DNA from: Mesorhizobium sp. WSM4313
GTDB taxonomy: Bacteria > Pseudomonadota > Alphaproteobacteria > Rhizobiales > Rhizobiaceae
Assembly: GCF_002294725.1 (NCBI RefSeq)
Contig: NZ_NSFT01000003.1
Span: 62,001 to 126,000, forward strand
Length of the DNA: 64,000 nt
Direction of reading: 5' to 3'
A program made the translations under genes and the position numbers. Positions 9,892-17,872 of the stretch are shown here, piece by piece (position 1 is the first letter of the stretch; each line of letters starts with the position of its first letter). The notes below the pieces were generated by a model that saw only the letters and a list, made by a program, of their open reading frames with translations, had not been told where the DNA came from and made no database searches.

Positions 9892-9938
9892 ACGCAATTG
9901 CGGACGAAAAACCGCTAAGGCACTTTTCCTGAAATTGC
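9892..9938. repeat. Interspersed palindromic repeat, copy 1 (diverged)
   Basis: This segment begins ACGCAATTGCGGACGAAAAA and ends TTTTCCTGAAATTGC. It is a diverged copy of the element at 58332-58376 and 61527-61572. It abuts the stop codon of the SDR gene at 9939. Confidence 0.75.
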
Positions 9939-10715
9939 TCAGATAGCGCCAATGCCGCCGTCGAGCGCCAGAGCGTGGCCGGTCATGAAGGAATTGGCCG
10001 GGTCGGCGAGGAACAGGATGCCGGTGGTGATCTCGTCGACCTCGCCGACACGCTTCATCGGCACGCCGCGCGTGAGCTCGGCCATCGCTTCGGCTTCGGG
10101 CGCTCCGGTGAAACGCACGAAGCCGTCGACCATCGCGGTGCGGGTGTGAGCCGGGCAGACCGCGTTGATGCGTATGCCCTTGCTGGCGTATTCCACGGCA
10201 GCCGAGCGCGTCAGCCCGACGACGCCGTGCTTGGCGGCGGCATAGACCGAAAGCTTCGGCGCGCCTGAGAGGCCGGCGACCGAGGCGATGTTGACGATGA
10301 CGCCGCCCTTGCCGCTTTCCCGGAATTGCCGTTCCAACTGAGGAATCTGGTGTTTCATGGCATAGAAGACGCCGAGCAGGTCGACCTCCACCACGCGGCG
10401 CGCTTCCTCCGAGGTGACCTGCGGCAGGCGTACGAAGGAGTGGACGATGCCGGCATTGTTGACGGCGATGTCGAGCCGGCCGAACTTTTGCACGGCCAGC
10501 TTCACCAGATCCTCCGAGAGCTTTTCGTCGGCGATGTTGCCGGCAAGGTGAGCCGTCTCGGCGTCGAGCGTTGCGGCGAAATCGCCAAGCGCAGACTCGT
10601 CGAGGTCGGACAGAACGAGCCGTGCCCCTTCCGCGGCGAAGGCCTTTGCCGCGCCGCTGCCGAGACCGCCGGTCGCGCCGGTGATCAGCACCGTCATCCC
10701 ATCGAAACGGCCCAT
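9939..10715 (-). CDS. SDR family oxidoreductase
   Basis: Short-chain dehydrogenase of 258 residues. T-G-A-T-G-G-L-G cofactor motif at ~13-20, N-N-A-G near 87, and the catalytic pair in Y-A-A-A-K-H-G (~157). It ends with A-L-D-G-G-I-G-A-I. A likely role is 3-hydroxyacyl or related alcohol oxidation, because the next genes are a kinase of the ACAD10/11 type and a MaoC hydratase on the same strand, 18 bases away. The stop codon lies next to an interspersed repeat. Confidence 0.9.
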   Translation of the reverse strand: MGRFDGMTVLITGATGGLGSGAAKAFAAEGARLVLSDLDESALGDFAATLDAETAHLAGNIADEKLSEDLVKLAVQKFGRLDIAVNNAGIVHSFVRLPQVTSEEARRVVEVDLLGVFYAMKHQIPQLERQFRESGKGGVIVNIASVAGLSGAPKLSVYAAAKHGVVGLTRSAAVEYASKGIRINAVCPAHTRTAMVDGFVRFTGAPEAEAMAELTRGVPMKRVGEVDEITTGILFLADPANSFMTGHALALDGGIGAI

Positions 10716-10733
10716 TCCCCGGCTTCTCCGCGT

Positions 10734-11771
10734 TCAGCTGTTCTCGTCAATCAGTTCCACTGCGAGCGCGGAGAGCAGTTTTACCGCCTGGCCGTAGGTC
10801 CTTGCCTTTTCCGGATTGGAGGCGTTGCCGTCCAGCGCGCGGCGGTAGACGCCCTGGCAGATCGCCGCCAGCCGGAAGAAGGAGAAGGCGAGGAAGAAGG
10901 TCCAGTTGTCTATCTTCTCGATGCCGCGCCGTCTGCAGTAGGCCTCGACATAGGCTTGCTCGGAAGGCAGGCCGGCAGCGGCGCGGTCGATGCCACCGAG
11001 GCCGCGAAAGCCCGAGGCATGCGGCAGACGCCACTGCATGCATTGATAGGCAAGGTCGGCGAAGGGATGCCCGAGCGTCGACAGCTCCCAGTCGAGCAGC
11101 GCGATGATCTTCGGCGCGCCCGGCGCGAACATCATGTTGTCCAGCCGGTAATCGCCATGGACAAGCGAGACGCGGCCGTCATCGGCAGGCATATGCGTTT
11201 CGAGCCAGGCAATCAGCCTGTCCATGTCTGTTATGGTTTCGGTTTCGGAGGCCTTGTACTGGCTGGTCCAGCGCGCGAGCTGGCGCTCGAAATAGCTGCC
11301 GGGCCGGCCGAAATCGCCAAGTCCGACGGCGTCCACATCGATATCGTGCAAGGCGGCGAGCGTCGCATTCATGGCATCGTAGATCGCGGCGCGCTCGTCA
11401 TTGCCGGATGCGTCCGGCAGTGACGGATCCCAGAAGATGCGGCCGTCGAGGAACTCCATGACGTAGAACATGCGGCCGATCGGGGAGTCTTCGCCGGAAA
11501 GATGCAGCATGCGCGGCACCGGCACCGCCGTGCCGGCAAGCGCCTGCATCACCCGGAATTCCCGGTCGACCTGATGCGCGGATTTCAGCAACTGTCCCGG
11601 CGGCTTGGCGCGCAACACGTAGCGGCCGCTGGCGACTGTCAAAAGATAGGTCGGATTGGACTGCCCGGACTTGAATTTTTCAATCGCCGACAGGCCGGCA
11701 AAACCCGGGATATGCGCCTCGAGGTAGGGCGCAAGGGCCGCCTGGTCTATGGCACCGGCCTCGCCGCTCAT
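10734..11771 (-). CDS. APH-fold phosphotransferase (ACAD10/11-type kinase)
   Basis: 345-residue protein with an aminoglycoside-phosphotransferase/protein-kinase fold. Visible parts are K-S-G-Q-S-N-P-T-Y (nucleotide loop, ~33-41), the Y-V-L-R-A-K-P-P-G lysine strand (~52), catalytic V-H-G-D-Y-R-L-D-N (~200) and metal-binding L-L-D-W-E-L-S-T-L-G-H-P (~222). This sequence type is the kinase half of mammalian ACAD10/11 and of LvaA-like bacterial proteins, which phosphorylate 4-hydroxyacyl-CoA. It is not a typical drug-resistance enzyme. It overlaps the MaoC gene by 4 bases, and an ACAD gene lies divergent nearby, supporting a hydroxy-acid role (inference). Confidence 0.85.
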   Translation of the reverse strand: MSGEAGAIDQAALAPYLEAHIPGFAGLSAIEKFKSGQSNPTYLLTVASGRYVLRAKPPGQLLKSAHQVDREFRVMQALAGTAVPVPRMLHLSGEDSPIGRMFYVMEFLDGRIFWDPSLPDASGNDERAAIYDAMNATLAALHDIDVDAVGLGDFGRPGSYFERQLARWTSQYKASETETITDMDRLIAWLETHMPADDGRVSLVHGDYRLDNMMFAPGAPKIIALLDWELSTLGHPFADLAYQCMQWRLPHASGFRGLGGIDRAAAGLPSEQAYVEAYCRRRGIEKIDNWTFFLAFSFFRLAAICQGVYRRALDGNASNPEKARTYGQAVKLLSALAVELIDENS

Positions 11772-12247
11772 GCGTTCTCGGGTTGGCGCTCGATCAGCGT
11801 CAAGGTCAGCCAGCGCGCCGTCAGCGCCGGCTTCTTCGAGCCTTCGATCTCGATGGTCACGTCATGCGCCGTCTGCACCCAGCCGGACGGCCTGACCTTG
11901 ACGTCAGCCAGCACGAAGCGGGTGCGGATGCGCGAACCCGTCTTCACCGGCGCCAGGAAACGCAGCGTGTCGAAGCCGTGGTTGACGCCCATCTTGCTGT
12001 TTTCCAGCGGCGGCATGGTCTCGAAGGTCATTGCCGACAAAAGCGACAGCGACAGGAAGCCATGCGCGATGGTGCCGCCAAACGGCGTCTCGCGCGCGGC
12101 GCGCTCAGGATCGCAATGGATGAACTGATGGTCGTCGGTCGCATCGGCGAACTGGTCGATCATGCGCTGCGTCACCGTTCGCCAGGGCGAGACGCCGACC
12201 TCCTTGCCGACGCTTGCCAGAAGCGTATCGAGACTGATCGGTTCCAC
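11768..12247 (-). CDS. MaoC family (R)-enoyl-CoA hydratase
   Basis: 159-residue hot-dog-fold dehydratase. The active-site block is seen as F-A-D-A-T-D-D-H-Q-F-I-H-C-D at ~30-43 (Asp/His pair), then F-G-G-T-I-A-H-G-F-L-S-L-S-L. These proteins hydrate enoyl-CoA to (R)-3-hydroxyacyl-CoA or the reverse. Its stop overlaps the kinase start by 4 bases. In the proposed 4-hydroxy-acid route it would hydrate the 2-enoyl-CoA formed by the dehydrogenase. Confidence 0.9.
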   Translation of the reverse strand: MEPISLDTLLASVGKEVGVSPWRTVTQRMIDQFADATDDHQFIHCDPERAARETPFGGTIAHGFLSLSLLSAMTFETMPPLENSKMGVNHGFDTLRFLAPVKTGSRIRTRFVLADVKVRPSGWVQTAHDVTIEIEGSKKPALTARWLTLTLIERQPENA

Positions 12248-12298
12248 ACTGATGTCCTCCGCAACCCGCCCGGATCGCGATTCCTCGAACCGGGCACC

Positions 12299-13114
12299 TT
12301 ATTCCTTGAACAAAGTCATGCCATGCTGCACCGACTGGCCGCCGTCGATAGGCAGGATGGCGCCGGTGACATAGCTTCCGGCTCGGCTGCACAAATAAAG
12401 CGTTGCGCCGGCAATGTCATCCGCCACGCCGATGCGGCCAAGCGGAACATGGTTACCGACATGTTTCGCCTGCTCCTCGGTCGCGGTGGCAAAGGCCGTC
12501 ATGCGGCTCTGGAAAGGACCGGGCGCAAAGGCGTTGACGGTGATGCGGCGGGCGGCGAACTCGATCGCCAGCGTGCGCGTCAAATGATGCACCGCCGCTT
12601 TCGAGGCGGCGTAGGAATAGGCGTCGTCGGCCAACGGCTGGGTGCCCATCACCGAGCCGAGATTGATGACGCGGGCAGGATCCTCGTCGCTCGCGGCGGC
12701 ATCGAGAAGCGGCAAGAGCTCCCGCGTCAGGTGGAAGACGGCGGTGACGTTGACGCCGAACACCTTGGCCCAGGCGTGGTAGGGGAAATCCTGCAGCGGC
12801 GCGCCCCAGGAAATGCCGGCATTGTTGACCAGGATGTGCAGGCGTTCCGTGCGTGCCTTGACCTCGGCGACGAGTGCCGCAATGCCCGCTTCGCTCGACA
12901 CGTCGCCGGCAAAGCCCTCGGCATGGCCGGAGCCGCCGAGCGCGTTCAATTCGTTGGCGACTTTCGCGCAATCCTCGCCCTTGCGCGAAGCGATCATCAC
13001 ATGAGCGCCGGCGCGCACCAGACCGGTCGCCACCATACGGCCGATGCCGGTCGCCGCGCCCGTCACCAGCGCGGCCTTGCCGGTGACGGAGAACAGCCAG
13101 TCCAGATAGCTCAT
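12299..13114 (-). CDS. SDR family oxidoreductase
   Basis: 271-residue short-chain dehydrogenase: T-G-A-A-T-G-I-G at about 19-26, N-N-A-G-I-S-W-G near 99, and catalytic Y-S-Y-A-A-S-K-A-A near 170. The C-terminus is Y-V-T-G-A-I-L-P-I-D-G-G-Q. ATG 13114 is preceded by GGATGCGGAG and starts the homology (M-S-Y-L-D-W-L-F). It is first in the minus-strand set and divergent from the ACAD gene, with 121 bases between. Likely an acyl-CoA-linked or alcohol reductase; the substrate is unknown. Confidence 0.9.
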   Translation of the reverse strand: MSYLDWLFSVTGKAALVTGAATGIGRMVATGLVRAGAHVMIASRKGEDCAKVANELNALGGSGHAEGFAGDVSSEAGIAALVAEVKARTERLHILVNNAGISWGAPLQDFPYHAWAKVFGVNVTAVFHLTRELLPLLDAAASDEDPARVINLGSVMGTQPLADDAYSYAASKAAVHHLTRTLAIEFAARRITVNAFAPGPFQSRMTAFATATEEQAKHVGNHVPLGRIGVADDIAGATLYLCSRAGSYVTGAILPIDGGQSVQHGMTLFKE

Positions 13115-13235
13115 CGTGTTTCTCCGCATCCTGCCCGGCAGGGGAACTCGCCCAAGGACTCGCGTTGACAAGGCTAGCCGAAGTACGGTCATCCTTGCCA
13201 CGGGTAAAGATTTATCTTCGGGAAAGGCGGAAGCG

Positions 13236-14477
13236 ATGGCGGACATGAATCTCGGCATGACCGAGCGGCTGAAGCCGATCCATCAGCGCGTGGCGGCGAT
13301 GGTGCGCGACGAGATCGCGCCGCTCGGCGAAGAGTTTCTCGCCGAGGTCGGCAAGAATGGGGACCGCTGGGCCTACACGGCCAGGCAGACGGAAATCCTG
13401 GAAGGCTTGAAGAAGACGGCGCGCGAGCGCGGCTTGTGGAATTTCTGGCTCACCGATTCCAAGCGCGGCTACGGCCTTTCCACCGTCGAATACGCCTATC
13501 TGGCGGAGGAGATGGGCAAGGCGCATCTCGGCGCCGAAACCTTCAACTGCTCGGCGCCTGACACCGGCAACATGGAGGTGCTGGAGCGATACGGCTCGGA
13601 AGCGCACAAGCGCGACTGGCTGGAGCCGCTGCTCGAGGGGAAAATACGCTCGGCCTATCTGATGACCGAGCCGGACGTGGCGTCCTCGGACGCCACCAAC
13701 ATTTCGATGCGCTGCGAGCGCCGCGGCGAGGACTATGTGCTGAACGGCGAAAAATGGTGGGCTTCCGGAGCGGGAGATCCGCGCTGCGCCATCTATATCG
13801 TCATGATCAGGACGGGATCGGACGAGGAGCCGCAACATCGCCGGCATTCGATGATCCTGGTGCCCTCCGACAGCAAGGGCATCGCCAAGCTGCGGCCCAT
13901 GCAGGTCTATGGCGATGACGACGCGCCGCATGGGCATATGCATCTGAGATTCGAGAATGTGCAGGTGCCGGCGGAGAATTTGATCCTCGGCGAGGGCAGA
14001 GGTTTCGAGATCGCGCAGAGGCGGCTGGGGCCTGGCCGCATCCATCACTGCATGCGCGCGATCGGCCAGGCCGAGATGGCGCTGGAGATGCTGTGCCAAC
14101 GCTCGGTGCGGCGCGAGGCCTTCGGCCAGCCGCTGGCAAAGCTCGGCGCCAATTTCGACATCATCGCCGAATGCCGGATGGAGATCGAGATGGCGAGGCT
14201 CTTATGCCTCAAGGCTGCCTGGATGATCGATCAGGGGGACGCTCGCGCGGCCGCGCCCTGGATCAGCCAGATCAAGGTGGTGGCGCCGCGCGTCGCGCTG
14301 AAAGTCACGGACGAGGCAGTCCAGATGTTCGGTGCGCAAGGCATCAGCCAGGACACGCCGCTCGCCCGCTCGTGGACGCATTTGAGGACATTGCGGCTGG
14401 CCGACGGGCCGGACGCGGTGCACCGGCGGCAGGTGGCGCGCACGGAACTGAAGAAATACACGCAGGAAAAGGTCTGA
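13236..14477 (+). CDS. Acyl-CoA dehydrogenase, ACAD11/LvaC-like
   Basis: Flavoprotein of 413 residues with the ACAD three-domain order. An N-terminal helical domain is followed by the FAD/substrate segment Y-L-M-T-E-P-D-V-A-S-S-D-A-T (~148) and W-W-A-S-G-A-G, then a C-terminal helical domain with R-E-A-F-G-Q-P-L (~300). The C-terminal L-R-L-A-D-G-P-D-A-V-H (~390) resembles the ACAD10/11 signature, where ordinary ACADs carry a Y-E-G-T motif. Start ATG 13236 has GGAAAGGCGG before it. It is paired with the APH kinase across the divergent promoter. Confidence 0.92.
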   Translation: MADMNLGMTERLKPIHQRVAAMVRDEIAPLGEEFLAEVGKNGDRWAYTARQTEILEGLKKTARERGLWNFWLTDSKRGYGLSTVEYAYLAEEMGKAHLGAETFNCSAPDTGNMEVLERYGSEAHKRDWLEPLLEGKIRSAYLMTEPDVASSDATNISMRCERRGEDYVLNGEKWWASGAGDPRCAIYIVMIRTGSDEEPQHRRHSMILVPSDSKGIAKLRPMQVYGDDDAPHGHMHLRFENVQVPAENLILGEGRGFEIAQRRLGPGRIHHCMRAIGQAEMALEMLCQRSVRREAFGQPLAKLGANFDIIAECRMEIEMARLLCLKAAWMIDQGDARAAAPWISQIKVVAPRVALKVTDEAVQMFGAQGISQDTPLARSWTHLRTLRLADGPDAVHRRQVARTELKKYTQEKV

Positions 14478-14482
14478 CGGCC

Positions 14483-15520
14483 ATGACGCTTCCTTCGCAA
14501 ATGCAGGGTCTGCTGCTTGTCGGCGACGGTTACACCAGGACGCCCTCGGCGGCTGCGCTGGAGGCGATGGAGCCTTACCTCCAGCCCGGCAGCATCGAGG
14601 TGCCGGCGCCCGGTCCCTCGCAGGCGCTGATCAAGGTCAGCCTCGCCTCGATCAACCCGTCCGACATCGCCTTCATCAAGGGCCAGTACGGCCAGCCGCG
14701 GGTCAAGGGCCGTCCGGCGGGCTTCGAGGGCGTCGGCATCGTCGTCGCCACGGGCGACGATCCCTATGCAAGGAGCCTTGCAGGGAAACGCGTCGCCTTC
14801 GCCACCGGCGTGTCGAACTGGGGCGCTTGGGCGGATTACGCGGTTGCCGAGGCCGTGTCCTGCATTCCGCTTATCGACACCGTGCGCGACGAGGACGGCG
14901 CAGCGATGATCGTCAATCCGCTGACGGCCTTGGCCATGTTCGACATCGTCAGAGAGGAGGGCGAAAAATCCTTCATCATGACCGCGGGCGCCAGCCAGCT
15001 CAGCAAGCTGATCATCGGCCTAGCGAAGGAGGAAGGTTTCCGCCCGATCGTCACCGTGCGTCGCGACGAGCAGATTCCGCAGCTGAAGGAGCTCGGCGCC
15101 GCCCATGTGCTCAACGAGAAAGCGGCGGATTTCGAGGCGGTCTTGCGCGAGGCGATGAAGGCCGAGCAGCCGCGCATCTTCCTCGACGCGGTCACCGGCC
15201 CGCTGGCTTCGACCATCTTCAATGCCATGCCGAAACGCGCGCGCTGGATCGTCTATGGAAGGCTCGACGCCGAGCCGACGGTGATCCGCGAGCCCGGCCA
15301 ACTGATCTTCCAGCACAAGCGCGTCGAAGGGTTCTGGCTGGCCGAATGGATGCGCCAGTTCCGCGACAGGCTCGGCCCGGCGGTGCTGGAAGCGCAGAAG
15401 CGCTTTTCCGATGGACGCTGGTCGACCGACGTCACCGCGGTCGTGCCGCTCGACGAAGCGATGGCGAGGCTGCCGGCCGAGCTCGCCAAGCCAAACGGAA
15501 AGGTGTTCATCAGGCCGTGA
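14483..15520 (+). CDS. MDR family NAD(P)H-dependent reductase/alcohol dehydrogenase
   Basis: 345-residue medium-chain dehydrogenase/quinone-oxidoreductase fold. It shows an N-terminal GroES-like domain (I-N-P-S-D-I-A-F-I-K-G-Q-Y-G) and a Rossmann domain around 150-280 (M-T-A-G-A-S-Q-L-S-K). The usual catalytic-zinc Cys/His set is not evident, so it is closer to zinc-free quinone oxidoreductase or enoyl reductase members. It starts five bases after the ACAD stop and is probably co-transcribed. Substrate unknown. Confidence 0.87.
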   Translation: MTLPSQMQGLLLVGDGYTRTPSAAALEAMEPYLQPGSIEVPAPGPSQALIKVSLASINPSDIAFIKGQYGQPRVKGRPAGFEGVGIVVATGDDPYARSLAGKRVAFATGVSNWGAWADYAVAEAVSCIPLIDTVRDEDGAAMIVNPLTALAMFDIVREEGEKSFIMTAGASQLSKLIIGLAKEEGFRPIVTVRRDEQIPQLKELGAAHVLNEKAADFEAVLREAMKAEQPRIFLDAVTGPLASTIFNAMPKRARWIVYGRLDAEPTVIREPGQLIFQHKRVEGFWLAEWMRQFRDRLGPAVLEAQKRFSDGRWSTDVTAVVPLDEAMARLPAELAKPNGKVFIRP

Positions 15521-15533
15521 GGCAATCGAGCGC

Positions 15534-15585
15534 CGATCACAGCTGTTCAGACCAGGCCAAAGCCTTGAACACAAAGCTGTGATCG
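15534..15585. other. Long hairpin after the MDR gene
   Basis: CGATCACAGCT at 15534-15544 pairs with AGCTGTGATCG at 15575-15585. Inside it, GTTCA pairs with TGAAC and AGGC with GCCT around a caaa loop. A second 8-base stem (ACAGCGGC/GCCGCTGT) follows at 15591-15614. No T-run follows, so this is a structured 3' region more than a classic terminator. Confidence 0.55.
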
Positions 15586-15744
15586 ACCCGACAGCGGCGG
15601 AAAAAAGCCGCTGTTGCGCCGTCATTGCCTCGCGCCGGTAACAGCCACGTTCGGATGTTTTATTCCATTCGATGTGATATCTCGCCGGCGGCGAAAACCA
15701 GGCGGCGATGGGAAAGCCGTCCTGGTCGGAATTCGGGGTGCGCT

Positions 15745-16911
15745 ATGATGGTAACCAAGCCGGTTTTCGACCGTTTGGGGCTTTGGCTTTGGGTCGGGTC
15801 GTTTCTGCTTGTGCTTGGTCTGGCGCTATGGTCGCCCGATGCGCGTTCGGTGGTCCATATCTACAGGCATGGCAGTGAAGCTTTTCTGGATCGTCAACCG
15901 CTGTATCAGGTCGAAGTTGCCATGGGGTATCTATACGCTCCCGCCTTCGCCGTCGTCTATGTTCCCCTGCTGAAGCTCGGGCCGTATCTGGGCAATATCT
16001 TGTGGCACATGCTGGGCTTCAGCGTCCTGACCTTTGCCGCAATGCGTCAGGTGCGCAAGCTTGGCGGCCAGGAACAGACATGGCTGCTGTCCTTCGGTCT
16101 TTTCCTTGCCTTGCCGGTGGCGCTTGCAGCGCTTCGCAACGGCCAGGCGACGATCCTGCTCACCGGGGCATGCTGGTTTCTTACACTGTCGACACTCGAG
16201 GGGCGCCGGGCCGAAAGCTTCTTCTGGGCCATGCTTGCGATCATCGCCAAGCCGACCGCGATCATCATGCTGCTTCTGACGGGGGCGCTGCGTCCCCGGC
16301 TGATACCGGTGCTGGTGCTGGCGGTGCTGGTCGCGCTCGCGATGCCCTATGGCTTTGCGTCGAGCGACTACGTCAACGCGCAATATCATGATTTCTTCCG
16401 GCTTCTGACTTCGATGACGGTGGACCCGACCGGCCCATTCGTTCCGGCCGACTTCACGGCGCCTTTCATGCGATTTGGCATCCCGATTTCCGAGTTTGAC
16501 GCGACGATCGTGCGCGTCGTCGCGGGTTTGCTCACGCTTTGGCTGGTGCTCCAGCTCGATCGCAGGCTGGACGCCAACATCAGCGGACTCGCCATCTTCC
16601 TCGCCGCGGCATTCTACATGTGCGTCTTCAATCCGCGGGTCGAGCAGAACACTTACGCCATGGTGGCGGTGCCTGCCGGTCTCTCCATCGCCCTACTTTG
16701 GCGGGAGAAGGGAGCCGGGGCCATATGCTGGTTCTTGGCGGCGTTCCTCTTCGTCACCGGACTGACCAGTGCCGACCTGCAACTGCACGATCTTTTCCAC
16801 CCGTGGTTCCGGCCGATCAGCATCACCATAATTGGCTGCGTGCTCGTCGGCTGGTTCTGGACGCAAGACAGACAGAAGGCGCCTGCCGCCGGAGCCGTCG
16901 CGCATGGCTGA
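15745..16911 (+). CDS. GT87-like (DUF2029) integral-membrane glycosyltransferase
   Basis: 388-residue multi-spanning membrane protein, with about nine to eleven hydrophobic segments spread from residue 10 to 380. It resembles polyprenol-phosphate-sugar-dependent transferases of the GT87/DUF2029 group: an early extracytoplasmic loop has Y-R-H-G-S-E-A-F-L-D-R-Q-P-L-Y-Q, then Y-L-Y-A-P-A-F-A, the classic Y-x-Y-P/A-P element. Two adjacent ATGs (15745, 15748) are possible. It overlaps the next GT2 gene by 8 bases, so the lipid-linked sugar made there is its probable donor (inference). Confidence 0.82.
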   Translation: MMVTKPVFDRLGLWLWVGSFLLVLGLALWSPDARSVVHIYRHGSEAFLDRQPLYQVEVAMGYLYAPAFAVVYVPLLKLGPYLGNILWHMLGFSVLTFAAMRQVRKLGGQEQTWLLSFGLFLALPVALAALRNGQATILLTGACWFLTLSTLEGRRAESFFWAMLAIIAKPTAIIMLLLTGALRPRLIPVLVLAVLVALAMPYGFASSDYVNAQYHDFFRLLTSMTVDPTGPFVPADFTAPFMRFGIPISEFDATIVRVVAGLLTLWLVLQLDRRLDANISGLAIFLAAAFYMCVFNPRVEQNTYAMVAVPAGLSIALLWREKGAGAICWFLAAFLFVTGLTSADLQLHDLFHPWFRPISITIIGCVLVGWFWTQDRQKAPAAGAVAHG

Positions 16912-17872
16912 GATGCTCGACATCATCGCGCCGTTCTTCAACGAAGCCGAATCCGCCATCGCGTTTGTCGGGCTGCTCGACAAGCTGGAAGTGGCCGTGG
17001 CGGAGCGCTTCGGCATGACGGTCCGCAAGATACTCGTCGACGACGGCAGCCGCGACGGCAGCGCCGAGACGTTCGCGGCCGCGCTCTCCGGCTCCTGGGA
17101 GATCGTGCGGCTCAGCCGTAATTTCGGCAAGGAAGCGGCGGTGCTCGCCGGGCTCGATCATTCCCGTGGCGACATGGTCCTGATCATGGACTCGGACCTC
17201 CAGCATTCCATGGATATCAGCCTGAGGATGATCGGCGAGCTGGTCGAGCATCCGCAGATCGACGTCGTCTACGCGCAGAACGACCGGCGCGAGGGGAGCT
17301 GGCGGCGCAGCCAGCTGGCGCGGCTCTTCTACAGGCTGATCAACAGCAGCCAGCGCTTCGATATTCCCGAGAATGCCGGAGATTTCCGTGTCATGCGCGG
17401 CGCGGTGGCGCGTGCCTTGACCAGCGTGCGCGACAAGCGCCGCTTCAACAAGGGTCTGTTCGCCTGGGCCGGCTTCCGCCAGAAGGCTGTGCTTTACTCG
17501 CCGGAAAACCGCGGCGGCGGCACGTCGAAATGGACAAGGTTCAACCTGATCGCGTTCTCGCTTGAAGGGTTCACCTCGTTTTCCGTGATCCCGCTGCGCG
17601 TCATCAGCCTCATCGGATTGCTCGCTGCATTCGCGGGTCTGGCCTATGGCGTGAAGGTGCTCTTCGAGGTGCTGTTCTATGGCATCGCCGTGCCTGGCTA
17701 CCCCAGCATCATGGTCGCCGTCGTGCTTTTTGGAGGCCTCAACCTGGCGCTGCTCGGCCTGATTGGCGAGTATGTCTGGGTCACGCTCAGCGAAAGCAAG
17801 GACCGGCCCGTCTATATCGTGCGTGACGTGCTGCATGGCAATGCCGCCGAGCAGGTTGCCCCCGGCAAATGA
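16904..17872 (+). CDS. GtrB-like polyprenyl-phosphate glycosyltransferase (GT2)
   Basis: 322-residue GT2 enzyme that should move a sugar from a nucleotide donor onto undecaprenyl phosphate. The N-terminal GT-A domain has P-F-F-N-E-A-E (~9), V-D-D-G-S-R-D-G-S (~45) and the metal-binding M-D-S-D-L-Q-H (~95). It ends with two transmembrane helices (~225-250 and ~265-290), as in GtrB, ArnC and FlmF proteins. ATG 16904 overlaps the previous gene by 8 bases, and the stop overlaps the deacetylase start by 4. Confidence 0.9.
   Translation: MAEMLDIIAPFFNEAESAIAFVGLLDKLEVAVAERFGMTVRKILVDDGSRDGSAETFAAALSGSWEIVRLSRNFGKEAAVLAGLDHSRGDMVLIMDSDLQHSMDISLRMIGELVEHPQIDVVYAQNDRREGSWRRSQLARLFYRLINSSQRFDIPENAGDFRVMRGAVARALTSVRDKRRFNKGLFAWAGFRQKAVLYSPENRGGGTSKWTRFNLIAFSLEGFTSFSVIPLRVISLIGLLAAFAGLAYGVKVLFEVLFYGIAVPGYPSIMVAVVLFGGLNLALLGLIGEYVWVTLSESKDRPVYIVRDVLHGNAAEQVAPGK

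Noticed and set aside
10734..11771. Aminoglycoside-resistance gene
   Set aside because: The fold is APH-like, but the sequence type and the acyl-CoA neighbours point to the ACAD10/11 kinase group.
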